A DNA stretch of 64,000 nucleotides, taken from Isoetes taiwanensis (lineage: Eukaryota; Streptophyta; Lycopodiopsida; Isoetales; Isoetaceae). Location of the stretch: NCBI GenBank assembly GCA_021234155.1, contig JAJEKV010000039.1, forward strand, positions 1,054,001 to 1,118,000, in the 5' to 3' direction. Position 1 is the first letter of the stretch. Each line of letters opens with the position of its first letter. Made by a program: the position numbers and the translations under genes. Under the pieces are notes generated by a model that was given only the letters and a program-made list of their open reading frames with translations, did no database searches and had not been told where the DNA came from. Shown here piece by piece: positions 33,579 to 45,094 of this stretch.

Positions 33579-36327
33579 TATATCACAGGTTGGAGACGGT
33601 TGCAACACAAGAGCTAGTTACAGCACTTGTGAAGCTCATACCGCTGTAGGAGATGTCAAGTACTCTCACAACACTGGCTCAAAATACTAAGAGCAGTGTA
33701 GTCTCCTTTTATTGCATTGGTGGCTCAAGATTATTTGAGAGGTCTAGAACTCTCAAAATATAAGCTCATAATACTAGAGCTATGTACCATCTGAAGGGGC
33801 ATGGCTCCCAGAATTGCCACATTAAGCTACACATAGCTCGTGGTAGGATATTTGGGCCATTGTTCCATTGTGCCCAATGAAATAATATATGAAAACTACC
33901 CAAGGTATATAAATGGGAAGTCACATGTTCTTATATAGTTATGTTAGGCCCTATGACAAGGCAAATGAAATTTGGGGATGTAAACCTTGCAAATGTTTTT
34001 TTATATAGTACAAAATGTGCCAAGTTAAATGTGGCAAGTTACGTGAGGGCCCATTGGTTTAATGGAAACCACATGGTGGAATATGTATCTCAATTATGAA
34101 ATTTGTGGGACATGGCATGCTTGCCATGTGGTGCCTTTTAAAAGAAAGCTTTGCATGCATGCAAGGAATTCTTTATCTTTGTTACAACTTTAAAGAAAAT
34201 CAAAGTAAAAGCACACCCTTTCTTTTATTACAAAACTTTTGGTTTTGTGGTTGGAAACGTGGCCTTCAAATATGGGCAAAACATGCGTTTTGCAAAAGTT
34301 CTCTAAAGCAAACATTATTTATTTGTTTGTTTTACATTATATATGGTTATTATTAAAACTTGAGCAATTTTTAAGGGCATTTTTGGAAATCGATCTAAGG
34401 GTTACAAACCCTAGTTCAATACGTGGCATTAGGGCCGAAATATCTGGCACCAAAGCGGCCGCCAGAATGATCCGGACTACAGATACAGGATTGGCGTTGC
34501 CATGCTTGCCCCTGTTGGCCGATTTGCTCTGGAATCCATATGCTACTAGGTCCCTGTTGGCCGATTTGCTCTGGAATTCCATATGCTACTAGGTGAGTAG
34601 GAAATTCTCTGCTTATTCTTATGATGATTAAACGAGCTGTCAGGAACAGATAGAACTAGTGATGGCGGTCATGGCTATCTGAAAGAAATGGATACACTTC
34701 ATATTTGCCGGATTTGCAGGCTAAAAAAATGAAATGCTTTGGGACTAGTAGCACGTAAGCTAGACATTCATGGCCTTCTTATAACTGTGGTTGTTCCAGA
34801 ATCATTTGCCAGTGATATTTGGAACTTGGTGATCTGCTCTTTGATGTAATGCACAAGAAAACTACGCAGGGCTTTTGAGCTTTTGAACTTTTGCCACAGA
34901 GCCTTGGCCTTACAAATCTGATGCAATGGTGTCAGATATGTTCCACGAGCTACAATTATTCGCCTCAGATGTGTACTTGACTCTAGGTGATTCAATACTC
35001 TTATCTCTAAAGCTATTTGTGAGTTTTGAGAATCGATGATGTTTTATTCCATACAGGTTATAAAAATCAAACCTGACTTCCAGGCATTGGCTGTGAAGTA
35101 GCTGCTGAAACAGCTCATAATTTCGTTGATGGTATATGCCTACCCAAAAATAAGTCGGTTGGAGCAACTTTGTGCACAAAGGGAGCTTGAGAGATACTTA
35201 TGGAGCGCACCTTTACCGTGGTTTTTGACATTTAGATTTCATTCTTAACCCTGCCTTAGCACGAAAAGAAATGTTTGAATGGTGTCACATATTCAAAATC
35301 TGCTTTGGTTTTATGAAATACTAGTGGGAATGCCTTTCTTTGGGGCAATATATAATAGGCCGACTTAGCATTCTATCATAAGATCATGCCGCTAAAAAGT
35401 AAGGCTATACCTCACTAAGATCATGTGGCTTTTGCTTAATATCTTGATACTGAGATTATAGCAAGAATGGCGGTTGTAAAATGGATTTAAATGCTAGAAT
35501 CCGTTGTTTCTCACCTCAAGTTTTAAATTTGAGAAGACTTCAAGTTATAATTCCATTTCTCTTTCTTGTTTATGCTAACTTTCGGGGCAAAAAGGATACA
35601 ATTGGTGATCAGTGATAAACTGAGAGACCCAATGTACCTTTTGGCCCTTGCATCGTTACCGGGATTACTGCTAACGTTTGCATGATTGGCTGCAGGTACG
35701 GGCTCTCTCCTCCAATTGTCTCTTTTTTGCAAACCGGGTTGGTGTTAACGTGGAAGGTTATGGAATGACGCAAAAAATGTAACTGTATACTATGCACTTT
35801 GTATGTTATTGTCTAAACTATTCAATTTCAATTCAATAATAGTGCATTTTTGCAATTTACTCGATATGACTTTATGTTTTTGCTTAAGAATTTGCTGCAA
35901 CAACTTTGCATTAAGGTTACATGGTTTTGGGGCTTGAGAAATCAGCCTTCTACCAGGTTGCCTTGAATGTTAAGTGTTGAATTATGTTTATGAATATTCT
36001 GCCACTACTTTTCATTGAGAATACATGGTTTTGGGGCTTGAGAAATCAGTCCTCTACTAGGTAGCCTTAATGGGAAATCAGTCCTCTACTAAGTAGCTTT
36101 ATAAAAATATACTTTCAATAATGCTGCATGTTGAAAGGAAAAACTTGTTTATGTGAAAATAATGTACAGCTTCAGACAAATATTGAGCTTATTTAGTATT
36201 CTTGTTGGACTCATTTGGTTTAGGGCCTGGGTAGTGCCAGGACAGAATTTCTCTAGCTTCGGTTAAGTGACCAAGTTAGGAGTATGGACTTGGCTAGATT
36301 AGACCCTAGGCAAAGGAAAGTATATAT
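33572..36327. repeat. 2.75 kb repeat, copy 1
   Basis: It starts AAATATATATCACAGGTTGG beside (TA)n and ends CTAGGCAAAGGAAAGTATAT. The same segment recurs at 36818-39566 with about 99% visible agreement apart from small indels, most of them at 35060-35590. Copy 1 ends in only a short TA stretch and then runs into unique sequence. Confidence 0.93.
34470..34592 (+). other. Possible first exon inside the 2.75 kb repeat
   Basis: After ACAAACCCTAGTTC, a leader-like sequence, an ATG at 34470 opens MIRTTDTGLALPCLPLLAD and reaches ACTAG|GTGAGT, a strong donor. A 41-base unit (CCTGTTGGCCGATTTGCTC) is tandemly duplicated at its 3' end in both repeat copies. A later segment at 38829-38925 behind CTAACTCAG|GG encodes KLRDPMYLLALASLPGLLLT, a hydrophobic stretch; copy 1 has lost that AG. 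No product can be named and the exon chain is unresolved. Confidence 0.25.
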
Positions 36328-36704
36328 GCTGAAACATCTGTTATCATATTCAAGGATATGAAACTCTATCCTTTTGAGTCCACCTGAATTAATTGAACAC
36401 AGTACACCTCTCGTGATTTATTGAACATTATGTTTTCCATTCGCACTGCTCTACTGTTACATTGGCTATTACTGGTTTGCTACTTACTTACTGTTTGCTA
36501 TTTACTGATGCACTTTGCTATTTACTGATGCACTGGGAAATTTAAAAAATGACAAGTACTAGCCACAGAATGATGACGGATTTCTATGGTTTATGAACAT
36601 TAAAAAATTGGGCTTCTTGAAACCTGAGCAAGACCATAAAGGTATGAATATCTGCTATGTGATTTATCTTTTAGCTTTTAACGTAGTAACGATTTACAGG
36701 TAAC

Positions 36705-36776
36705 GTAGGGTCCTAGCAGAATGCTAGGTACCCTGCGCTACCTAGCAATATACTGAATTTTCTTTTAGGACCCTAC
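36705..36776. repeat. Inverted repeat just left of the second 2.75 kb copy
   Basis: GTAGGGTCCT (36705-36714) and AGGACCCTAC (36767-36776) form a 10-base inverted pair. A further stem-forming pair (CTAGGTA, TACCTAG) lies between them. It sits 25 bases before a short TA tract where the second copy begins. Confidence 0.6.
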
Positions 36777-36817
36777 TTCCTGCGGTAGGAGGTAGGATGC
36801 TATATATATATATAAAT

Positions 36818-39560
36818 ATAAATATATATCACAGGTTGGAGACGGTTGCAACACAAGAGCTAGTTACAGCACTTGTGAAGCTCATACCGCTGTAGGAGAT
36901 GTCAAGTACTCTCACAACACTGGCTCAAAATACTAAGAGCAGTGTAGTCTCCTTTTATTGCATTGGTGGCTCAAGATTATTTGAGAGGTCTAGAACTCTC
37001 AAAATATAAGCTCATAATACTAGAGCTATGTACCATCTGAAGGGGCATGGCTCCCAGAATTGCCACATTAAGCTACACATAGCTCGTGGTAGGATATTTG
37101 GGCCATTGTTCCATTGTGCCCAATGAAATAATATATGAAAACTACCCAAGGTATATAAATGGGAAGTCACATGTTCTTATATAGTTATGTTAGGCCCTAT
37201 GACAAGGCAAATGAAATTTGGGGATGTAAACCTTGCAAATGTTTTTTTATATAGTACAAAATGTGCCAAGTTAAATGTGGCAAGTTACGTGAGGGCCCAT
37301 TGGTTTAATGGAAACCACATGGTGGAATATGTATCTCAATTATGAAATTTGTGGGACATGGCATGCTTGCCATGTGGTGCCTTTTAAAAGAAAGCTTTGC
37401 ATGCATGCAAGGAATTCTTTATCTTTGTTACAACTTTAAAGAAAATCAAAGTAAAAGCACACCCTTTCTTTTATTACAAAACTTTTGGTTTTGTGGTTGG
37501 AAACGTGGCCTTCAAATATGGGCAAAACATGCGTTTTGCAAAAGTTCTCTAAAGCAAACATTATTTATTTGTTTGTTTTACATTATATATGGTTATTATT
37601 AAAACTTGAGCAATTTTTAAGGGCATTTTTGGAAATCGATCTAAGGGTTACAAACCCTAGTTCAATACGTGGCATTAGGGCCGAAATATCTCGCACCAAA
37701 GCGGCCGCCAGAATGATCCGGACTACAGATACAGGATTGGCGTTGCCATGCTTGCCCCCTGTTGGGCCGATTTGCTCACGGAATCCATATGCTACTAGGT
37801 CCCTGTTGGCCGATTTGCTCTGGAATTCCATATGCTACTAGGTGAGTAGGAAATTCTCTGCTTATTCTTATGATGATTAAACGAGCTGTCAGGAACAGAT
37901 AGAACTAGTGATGGCGGTCATGGCTATCTGAAAGAAATGGATACACTTCATATTTGCCGGATTTGCAGGCTAAAAAAATGAAATGCTTTGGGACTAGTAG
38001 CACGTAAGCTAGACATTCATGGCCTTCTTATAACTGTGGTTGTTCCAGAATCATTTGCCAGTGATATTTGGAACTTGGTGATCTGCTCTTTGATGTAATG
38101 CACAAGAAAACTACGCAGGGCTTTTGAGCTTTTGAACTTTTGCCACAGAGCCTTGGCCTTACAAATCTGATGCAATGGTGTCAGATATGTTCCACGAGCT
38201 ACAATTATTCGCCTCAGATGTGTACTTGACTCTAGGTGATTCAATACTCTTATCTCTAAAGCTATTTGTGAGTTTTGAGAATCGATGATGTTTTATTCCA
38301 TACAGGTTATAAATCTGAAACCTGACTTCCAGGCATTGGCTGTGAAGTAGCTGCTGAAACAGCTCATAATTTCGTTGATGGTATATGCCTACCCAAAAAT
38401 AAGCTGGCTGGAGCAACTTTGTGCACAAAGGGAGCTTCAGAGATACTTATGGAGCGCACCTTTAACAGGTTTTTTGACATTTAGATTTCATTCTTAACCT
38501 GCCTTAGCACGAAAAGAAATGTTTGAATGGTGTCACATATTCAAAATCTGCTGGTTTTTATGAAATACTAGTGGGAATGCCTTTCTTTGGGGCAATATAT
38601 AATAGGCCAGCTTAGCATTCTATCATAAGATCATGCCGCTAAAGTAAGGCTATACCTCACTAAGATCATGTGGCTTTTGCTTAATATCTTGATACAGTAT
38701 TATAGCAAGAATGGCAGTTGTAAAATGGATTTAAATGCTAGAATCCGTTGTTTCTCACCTCAAGTTTTAAATTTGAGAAGACTTCAAGTTATAATTCCAT
38801 TTCTCTTTCTTGTTTATGCTAACTCAGGGCAAAAGGATACAATTGGTGATCAGTGATAAACTGAGAGACCCAATGTACCTTTTGGCCCTTGCATCGTTAC
38901 CGGGATTACTGCTAACGTTTGCATGATTGGCTGCAGGTACGGGCTCTCTCCTCCAATTGTCTCTTTTTTGCAAACCGGGTTGGTGTTAACGTGGAAGGTT
39001 ATGGAATGACGCAAAAAATGTAACTGTATACTATGCACTTTGTATGTTATTGTCTAAACTATTCAATTTCAATTCAATAATAGTGCATTTTTGCAATTTA
39101 CTCGATATGACTTTATGTTTTTGCTTAAGAATTTGCTGCAACAACTTTGCATTAAGGTTACATGGTTTTGGGGCTTGAGAAATCAGCCTTCTACCAGGTT
39201 GCCTTGAATGTTAAGTGTTGAATTATGTTTATGAATATTCTGCCACTACTTTTCATTGAGAATACATGGTTTTGGGGCTTGAGAAATCAGTCCTCTACTA
39301 GGTAGCCTTAATGGGAAATCAGTCCTCTACTAAGTAGCTTTATAAAAATATACTTTCAATAATGCTGCATGTTGAAAGGAAAAACTTGTTTATGTGAAAA
39401 TAATGTACAGCTTCAGACAAATATTGAGCTTATTTAGTATTCTTGTTGGACTCATTTGGTTTAGGGCCTGGGTAGTGCCAGGACAGAATTTCTCTAGCTT
39501 CGGTTAAGTGACCAAGTTAGGAGTATGGACTTGGCTAGATTAGACCCTAGGCAAAGGAAA

Positions 39561-39566
<6 letters not shown>
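36818..39566. repeat. 2.75 kb repeat, copy 2, TA-bordered on both sides
   Basis: This is the same sequence as 33572-36327, offset about 3.24 kb. Here both ends lie in TA-rich tracts (36801-36829 and 39562-39641). The minus-strand frame ending RRP at 38017-38244 and the plus-strand frames are kept in both copies. Confidence 0.93.

Positions 39567-39641
<75 letters not shown>
39562..39641. repeat. (TA)n microsatellite, ~40 units
   Basis: A pure TA tract separates the 2.75 kb repeat from the AGATTC-repeat region, which starts CAAGTCTTTGTGC. Confidence 0.95.
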
Positions 39642-39643
<2 letters not shown>

Positions 39644-39719
39644 AGTCTTTGTGCTATGTAGGGCCTGGACGAGTTCGGGACTGTACAAATCCAACTAGAA
39701 GCCAAATACAAAGATATAT

Positions 39720-42700
39720 ATCTTAGATTTTACTGGATTCTCAAAGATTCTCTTGATATCTCCATAAATTCCTTAAGATTCTCTTCAAATTTTTCCATTA
39801 TTCCTTAAGATCTTGAGATCCCAAGATTTCTCTAGATTCTTCAAGTTTCTATGTAGATCCTCCCTTATTCTTCAAGACTCCATCAAGATTCCCCTAAATT
39901 CTTAAAGATTCTCTTGTGATTCCTAAAGATTCTCCAAGATTCTCTTGAGATTCTTTTAAAATCTCAAAGATTCTATGGAGATTCCCCTAGATTCCCATAA
40001 ATTACTGTAGATTCCATAAAATTCTAAGATTCCAAGAAGATTCTTAGAATTTGATCATATTGACTCCAACCGCGACATAATGATGCCAAAGCATCAGTAT
40101 TGGGAAGCTCTCGACGAGAGGAATCCAAAGATGTGGGCCTCACCTTCAGCCGACCCCTTTGCTGCAAGTTACGAGCCTTTGAAGGTTGTTACAAAAAAGG
40201 AAGCTTCCTAGAAAGTGCATTTGTAAAATGCTTTTGCCACCGCATTAATATTTTTATTTATGACGGTGCCACCTCACCTCCTTTAATATAAAAAATTACA
40301 ATTTAATTAAAAATTTTCCTTCTCTTTTGGTCAAATGACTAAAGATTGGCAACAACAAATCCACTCTATGAAGGATTGTGTGAAGCCGACCCTTCAAAAC
40401 ATACTAGTGTGAAAGATTCCCCTAGATTTTTAAGATTCTACAAAGATTTTTCTAGATTTCCAAAAACTATTCCAAGATTCGCATACATTCTTCACGGTTC
40501 TATGTAGATTCCCTAGTTCATTCAATTTTGATAAAGATTCACCTAGATTCCCCTATATTATCGAAGATTTTATGAAGATTCCCTTAGATTCCCCTAAATT
40601 CTCAAAGATTTTTCTAAGATTCCCATAGATTCTATTGATATTGCCCTAGATTCCCAAAGATTGTCTCAAGATTCACCTAGACTTCCCACGATTCTATGTA
40701 GATTCTCTTGAATTCCTTTAGATTCTATGAAGATTTCTTTAAGTTCTATAAGATTTCATCAAAATTCCCCTAGATTCTTAAAGATTCCTTTAGATCATAT
40801 AAAGATTCCCTTAGAGTCCATCAAGATTCCCCTAGATTCTTCTAGATTCTCCTAGATTCCCAAAGATTCTATGTAGATTCTCTTAGATTCTCTAAGGTTC
40901 TATCAATATTCCCTGGATTCTCAAATATTCTATGAAGATTCCCCAAATTCCCATAAATTCTCTCGAGATTCCCAAAGATGCCCCAAGATTCCCCATGATT
41001 CTATGTAGATTCTCTTGGATTCCCTTGGTTTATATAAAGATTCCTTTAGGTTCTCCATGATTCCATCAAGATTCCCCTAGATTCCTAAAGACTTTATGAA
41101 GATTCCTTTCGATCATAGAAAGATTCCCTTAGGTTCTCCAAGATTCCATGAAGATTCTCTTAGATTCTCTCAAGATTCACATGGTTTTCTCAAGATTCTA
41201 TGTATATTTTCTAGATTCTCTAAGATTCTATCAAGATTCCCCTAAATTATCAAGTATTTCTATGAAGATTCCCTAGGTTCCCATAAATTCTCTCGAGATT
41301 CCCCTACATTCCTAAAGATGCTTCAAGCTTCACACAGATTCCCCATGGTTCTATGTAGATTATCTTGTATTCCCGTAGATTCTATAAAGATTCCTCTAGA
41401 TTCTCCACAATTCCATCAAGATTCCATTAGATTCCTAAAGATTCTATATAGATTCCTCTATATTCTCCATGATTCCATCAAGATTCCCCTAGATTTCCAA
41501 AGATTTTATGAAGATTCTTTTAGATTCTCTTAAATTATATGAAGATTCCTTTAGGTTCTCCAAGATTTCATCAAGATTCCTAGGGATTCCCCTCGATTAT
41601 TAAAGATTTTATGAAGATTCCTTTAGATCATATGTAGACTCCCTTATGCTCTCCAAGATTCCATCAAGATTCCCATAGAATCTAAAAGATCCCATCAAGA
41701 TTCCCAAATATTCTCTCAAGATTCACATAAATTCCCCAAGATTCTATGTAGATTCTCTTAGATTCTCTAAGATCCTAAGAATATTCCCCTAGATTCTCAA
41801 ATATTCTATGAAGATTCCCTTCGATATCCTTACGTCCTCTCGAAATTCCCCTAGATTTCTAGACATTGCCCCAAGATTCATCTAGATTTTCCATGATTCT
41901 TTGTATTGTCTCTTGATTCCCTTCGATTCTATGAAGATTCCAATAGTTTTTCGAAGACATCAAGATTCCCCTAGATTCCTAAAGATTTTATTGAGATTCC
42001 TTTAGATTCCCTTAGATAATATAAAGATTGAGATTCCATCAAGATTCCCATAGAAACTAAAAGATTCTATAGAGATTCCCCTAGATTTTTAAAGATTCTA
42101 TGTAGATTTCCCTAGATTCTCTAAGATTCTATCAAGGTTCACCTAGATTCTCAAACATTCTATGAAGATTCCCTAGGTTTCCATAAATTCTCTCGAGATT
42201 CCCATAGATCCTCAAAGATTGTCCCAAGATTTACCTAGATTTCCCACAATTCTATGTAGATTCCCTTAGATCCTACGAAGATTTCCTTGGGTTCTCCAAC
42301 ATTTCATCAAGATTCCCCTAGATTCTTAAAGATTCCATCGAGATTCCCCTACATTCCGAACTATTCTCTCAAGATTCATATAGATTCCTTAAGATTCTAT
42401 TTAGATTCTCTAAGATGCTATGACGGTTCCCATAGATCCTCTTAAGGTTCCTATAGTCCGTAAGGTTTTCTTGAGATTCCCTAAATTCCCAAAGACTATA
42501 TCAAGATTCCTCTACATTCTTCAAGATTCTATGTAGATTCTCTTAGCTTCCAGGAGATATTATGAGGATTCCCCTAGATTCCCAAAGATTCTCCCAAGAA
42601 TCCTGCAGATTCTCTTGAGATTCTTCAGATTCCCTAAGGTCCTGTTGAGATTCCTCTAGATTCCTAAAACCTCATTAAGATTCCCCTAGGTTCCCTTAAA

Positions 42701-43220
42701 TTTCTAAGATTCTAAGAAGATTCTTAGAATCTGTCCACATTAACTCCAATTGCAACGGAATAGTGCCAAAGCATCAGTCATTTGAAAGCTCTCGATGAGA
42801 GGGATCCAATGGCATAGGCCCCACCTTCATCCGACATCTGTACTGCAAGTTACGTGCTTTTGAACGCGATTAAGAGAAAGAAGCTTCTTGGAAAGTGCAT
42901 TCATAAATGCTTTTTAACTTTTTATTAATGAGAGTGCCACCTCACCTGTTTTAGAAAAAAAATATCAATTTAATATAAAAAAGTTAAAGGGTTAGGATTT
43001 ATCCTCACTTTTTGATCTAACGGTTACAATCTGGTGCACCAAATCCACTTTTTGGCACCTTCCTTGCACCTTCCTCACAAAATTGAAGGGCTAGGATTTC
43101 TTTTCCCCTTTTAATCCAATGGCTTGGGGATGTGGTGCATGCCCCCATGCATGCCCATGCATGCCCCCCATGGAGATCCAATGGCTGTGTGTTCACCACC
43201 TCACCTATTTTCAAATAAAC
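39720..43220 (+). repeat. AGATTC-type tandem repeat region with two conserved domains
   Basis: Hundreds of degenerate units of about 15-35 bases share the core AGATTC, as in AAGATTCCCCTAGATTC and TCTATGAAGATTC. The repeats run 39720-40060 and 40400-42720. Each block is followed by a conserved non-repetitive domain (about 40010-40350 and 42700-43220) containing CTCTCGACGAGAGG or a variant, CCGACCCCT, GAAGCTTCC and GCCACCTCACCT. No coding function is apparent. Confidence 0.9.
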
Positions 43221-43289
43221 GGCCTAGATCGATTTGAATATATAGATATCTATTTCATGGGGGCATCCAAAGTAATTTTATATATATTA

Positions 43290-43291
<2 letters not shown>

Positions 43292-43320
<29 letters not shown>
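43292..43320. repeat. (TA)n microsatellite before cassette copy 1
   Basis: The TA tract ends directly at CAAGTGAGTGTACTATAAGG, the left end of the 1.77 kb cassette. The same joint occurs at 57938/57939. Confidence 0.95.
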
Positions 43321-43322
<2 letters not shown>

Positions 43323-45094
43323 AGTGAGTGTACTATAAGGGAGTACACAAATTTTGAGCCATCCAAACTTAAGATTCTCTTAAGATTCCCCTAGATTCTC
43401 AAAGATTATCCCAAATTTTCTCTACATTTCTTAAGATTCTATATAAATTCTCTTAGATTCCTTTAGGTTCTATCCAGATTCCCCTAGAAAAACACACTTA
43501 GTGTAAAAGATTCCCTTAGATTCTTAGGATTCTACAAAGATATCTCGAGATTTCAAACGTTATCACAAGGATCCTCTAAATTCTTTAGAATTCTATGTAG
43601 ATTTTCCTAGATTTTGTTAGATTCTATAGAGATTCCCCTAGAATCTTGAAAATTCCATCAAAGATTCCCCTAGATTCTCAAAGATTTTATGAAGATGCGC
43701 TTAGATTCTGCTAGATTCTGAGCCATTCAATGAAGATTCTATAAAGGTTCACTTAGATTCTTGAAGATTCAGAAAAAATATCCTAGATTCTCAAAGATTT
43801 AAGGAAGATTCTCTTAAATACTCTTAATCCCATAAATTACTTAAGATTCTCTTAAGATTCAACTAGATTCTCAAAGATTATCCTGCATTTTCCAAGATTC
43901 TATATAGATTCTCTTAGATTCTATCGAGATTCCCCTACTAAACACACTTATTAATGAAAGATTCCTTAAGATTCCACAAAGCTTCCCCTAGATTCTTAAG
44001 ATTCTATAAAGATCCCTCTAGATTTTCGAACTTATCACAAGAAACCTCTAGAGTCTCCAAAATTCTATGTGGATTCTCCTAAATTTTGTTAGATTCTATA
44101 TAGATTCCCTTAGATTCTATGTAGATTCCCTTAGATTCTATAGATTTTCAAGGATTCTCAAAGATTTTATGAAGATGCACTTCGATCCTACTAGATTCTC
44201 TATGATTCTCTTGAGATTCCCATAAATTCCCTAATTTTGTTGGGGTTCCCCTAGCCTCCTAAAGATCATCTCAAGATTCCTCTAGATTTCCCATATTTCT
44301 ATGTAGATTCTCCTAGATTCCCTTAGATTCTATGAAGATTCTTCTACATTCTCAAAGGTTTCATAAAGATTCCAATAGAATCTCAAAGATTCCCTTGCGA
44401 TTCTCATAGATTCCCAAAGATTCTCTTGAGCTTCCTTTAAATTCTCTAAAATCCTATGGAGATTCCCCTAGATTCTTTTAAATTTGCATAGATTCTGTAA
44501 AATTCTAAGTTTCCAAAAAGAAACTTAGTATTCGATCACATTAGCTCCAACTGCGAGGGAACGATGCCAAAGCACCACTCATTGGAAAGTTCTCGACGAG
44601 AGGAATCCAATGGTGTGGGTCTCACCTTCATCCGACCCCTCTACTGCAAGTTATCGGCCTTTGAAGCTGATTATAAAAAAGAAGCTTCCTAGAAAGTCCA
44701 CCTATTAATGTTGATGCCACCTCATTACCTTTTTATTAAATAAGGGTGCCACCTCACCTCTTTTAATAAAGAAATTGCAATTTAATAAAGAATTTAATGG
44801 TTAGGATTTTTCCTCCCCCTTTTGATCCAACGGTTAAGATTGACTGCACCAAAAAGCACCTTTTAAGGGACCTTCCTTGCATCTTCCCTTTAAAAAATCA
44901 AGGGCCAAGATTTCACACGTGCCCGATCAACGGTTCATGGATGGGGTGCATGGCCCATGCATGGCCCATGCATGCCCCCCATCAAATCCAAGGGCCATTT
45001 AAGTGCCACCTCAAAAATTAGACGGATAGGATTAATCTCTACCCACATTCAACCCCCCATAGGACCCATCAAATAATTGTATATATATAAGAGA
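43321..45094 (+). mobile_element. 1.77 kb TA-flanked cassette, copy 1
   Basis: It starts CAAGTGAGTGTACTATAAGG and ends ATAATTGTATATATATAAG. Inside are ~1.1 kb of AGATTC repeats and the ~0.55 kb conserved 3' domain with CCTTTTGATCCAACGGTTAA and CATGCATG repeats. It has no open frame of note, no terminal inverted repeats and no poly-A. A second copy at 57939-59712 is nearly identical, including both TA borders. The family resemblance is to elements that target (TA)n tracts; classification as mobile is inferred. Confidence 0.65.

Noticed and set aside
44797-45021. 74-residue frame, identical at 59414-59638
   Set aside because: It lies in the conserved non-coding domain of the cassette; identity between copies follows from recent copying, and other cassette copies do not keep the frame.
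43321-45094. Helitron, LTR element or SINE as class for the 1.77 kb cassette
   Set aside because: No TC...CTRR ends with hairpin, no long terminal repeats, no pol III boxes or poly-A were seen; borders are TA tracts instead.
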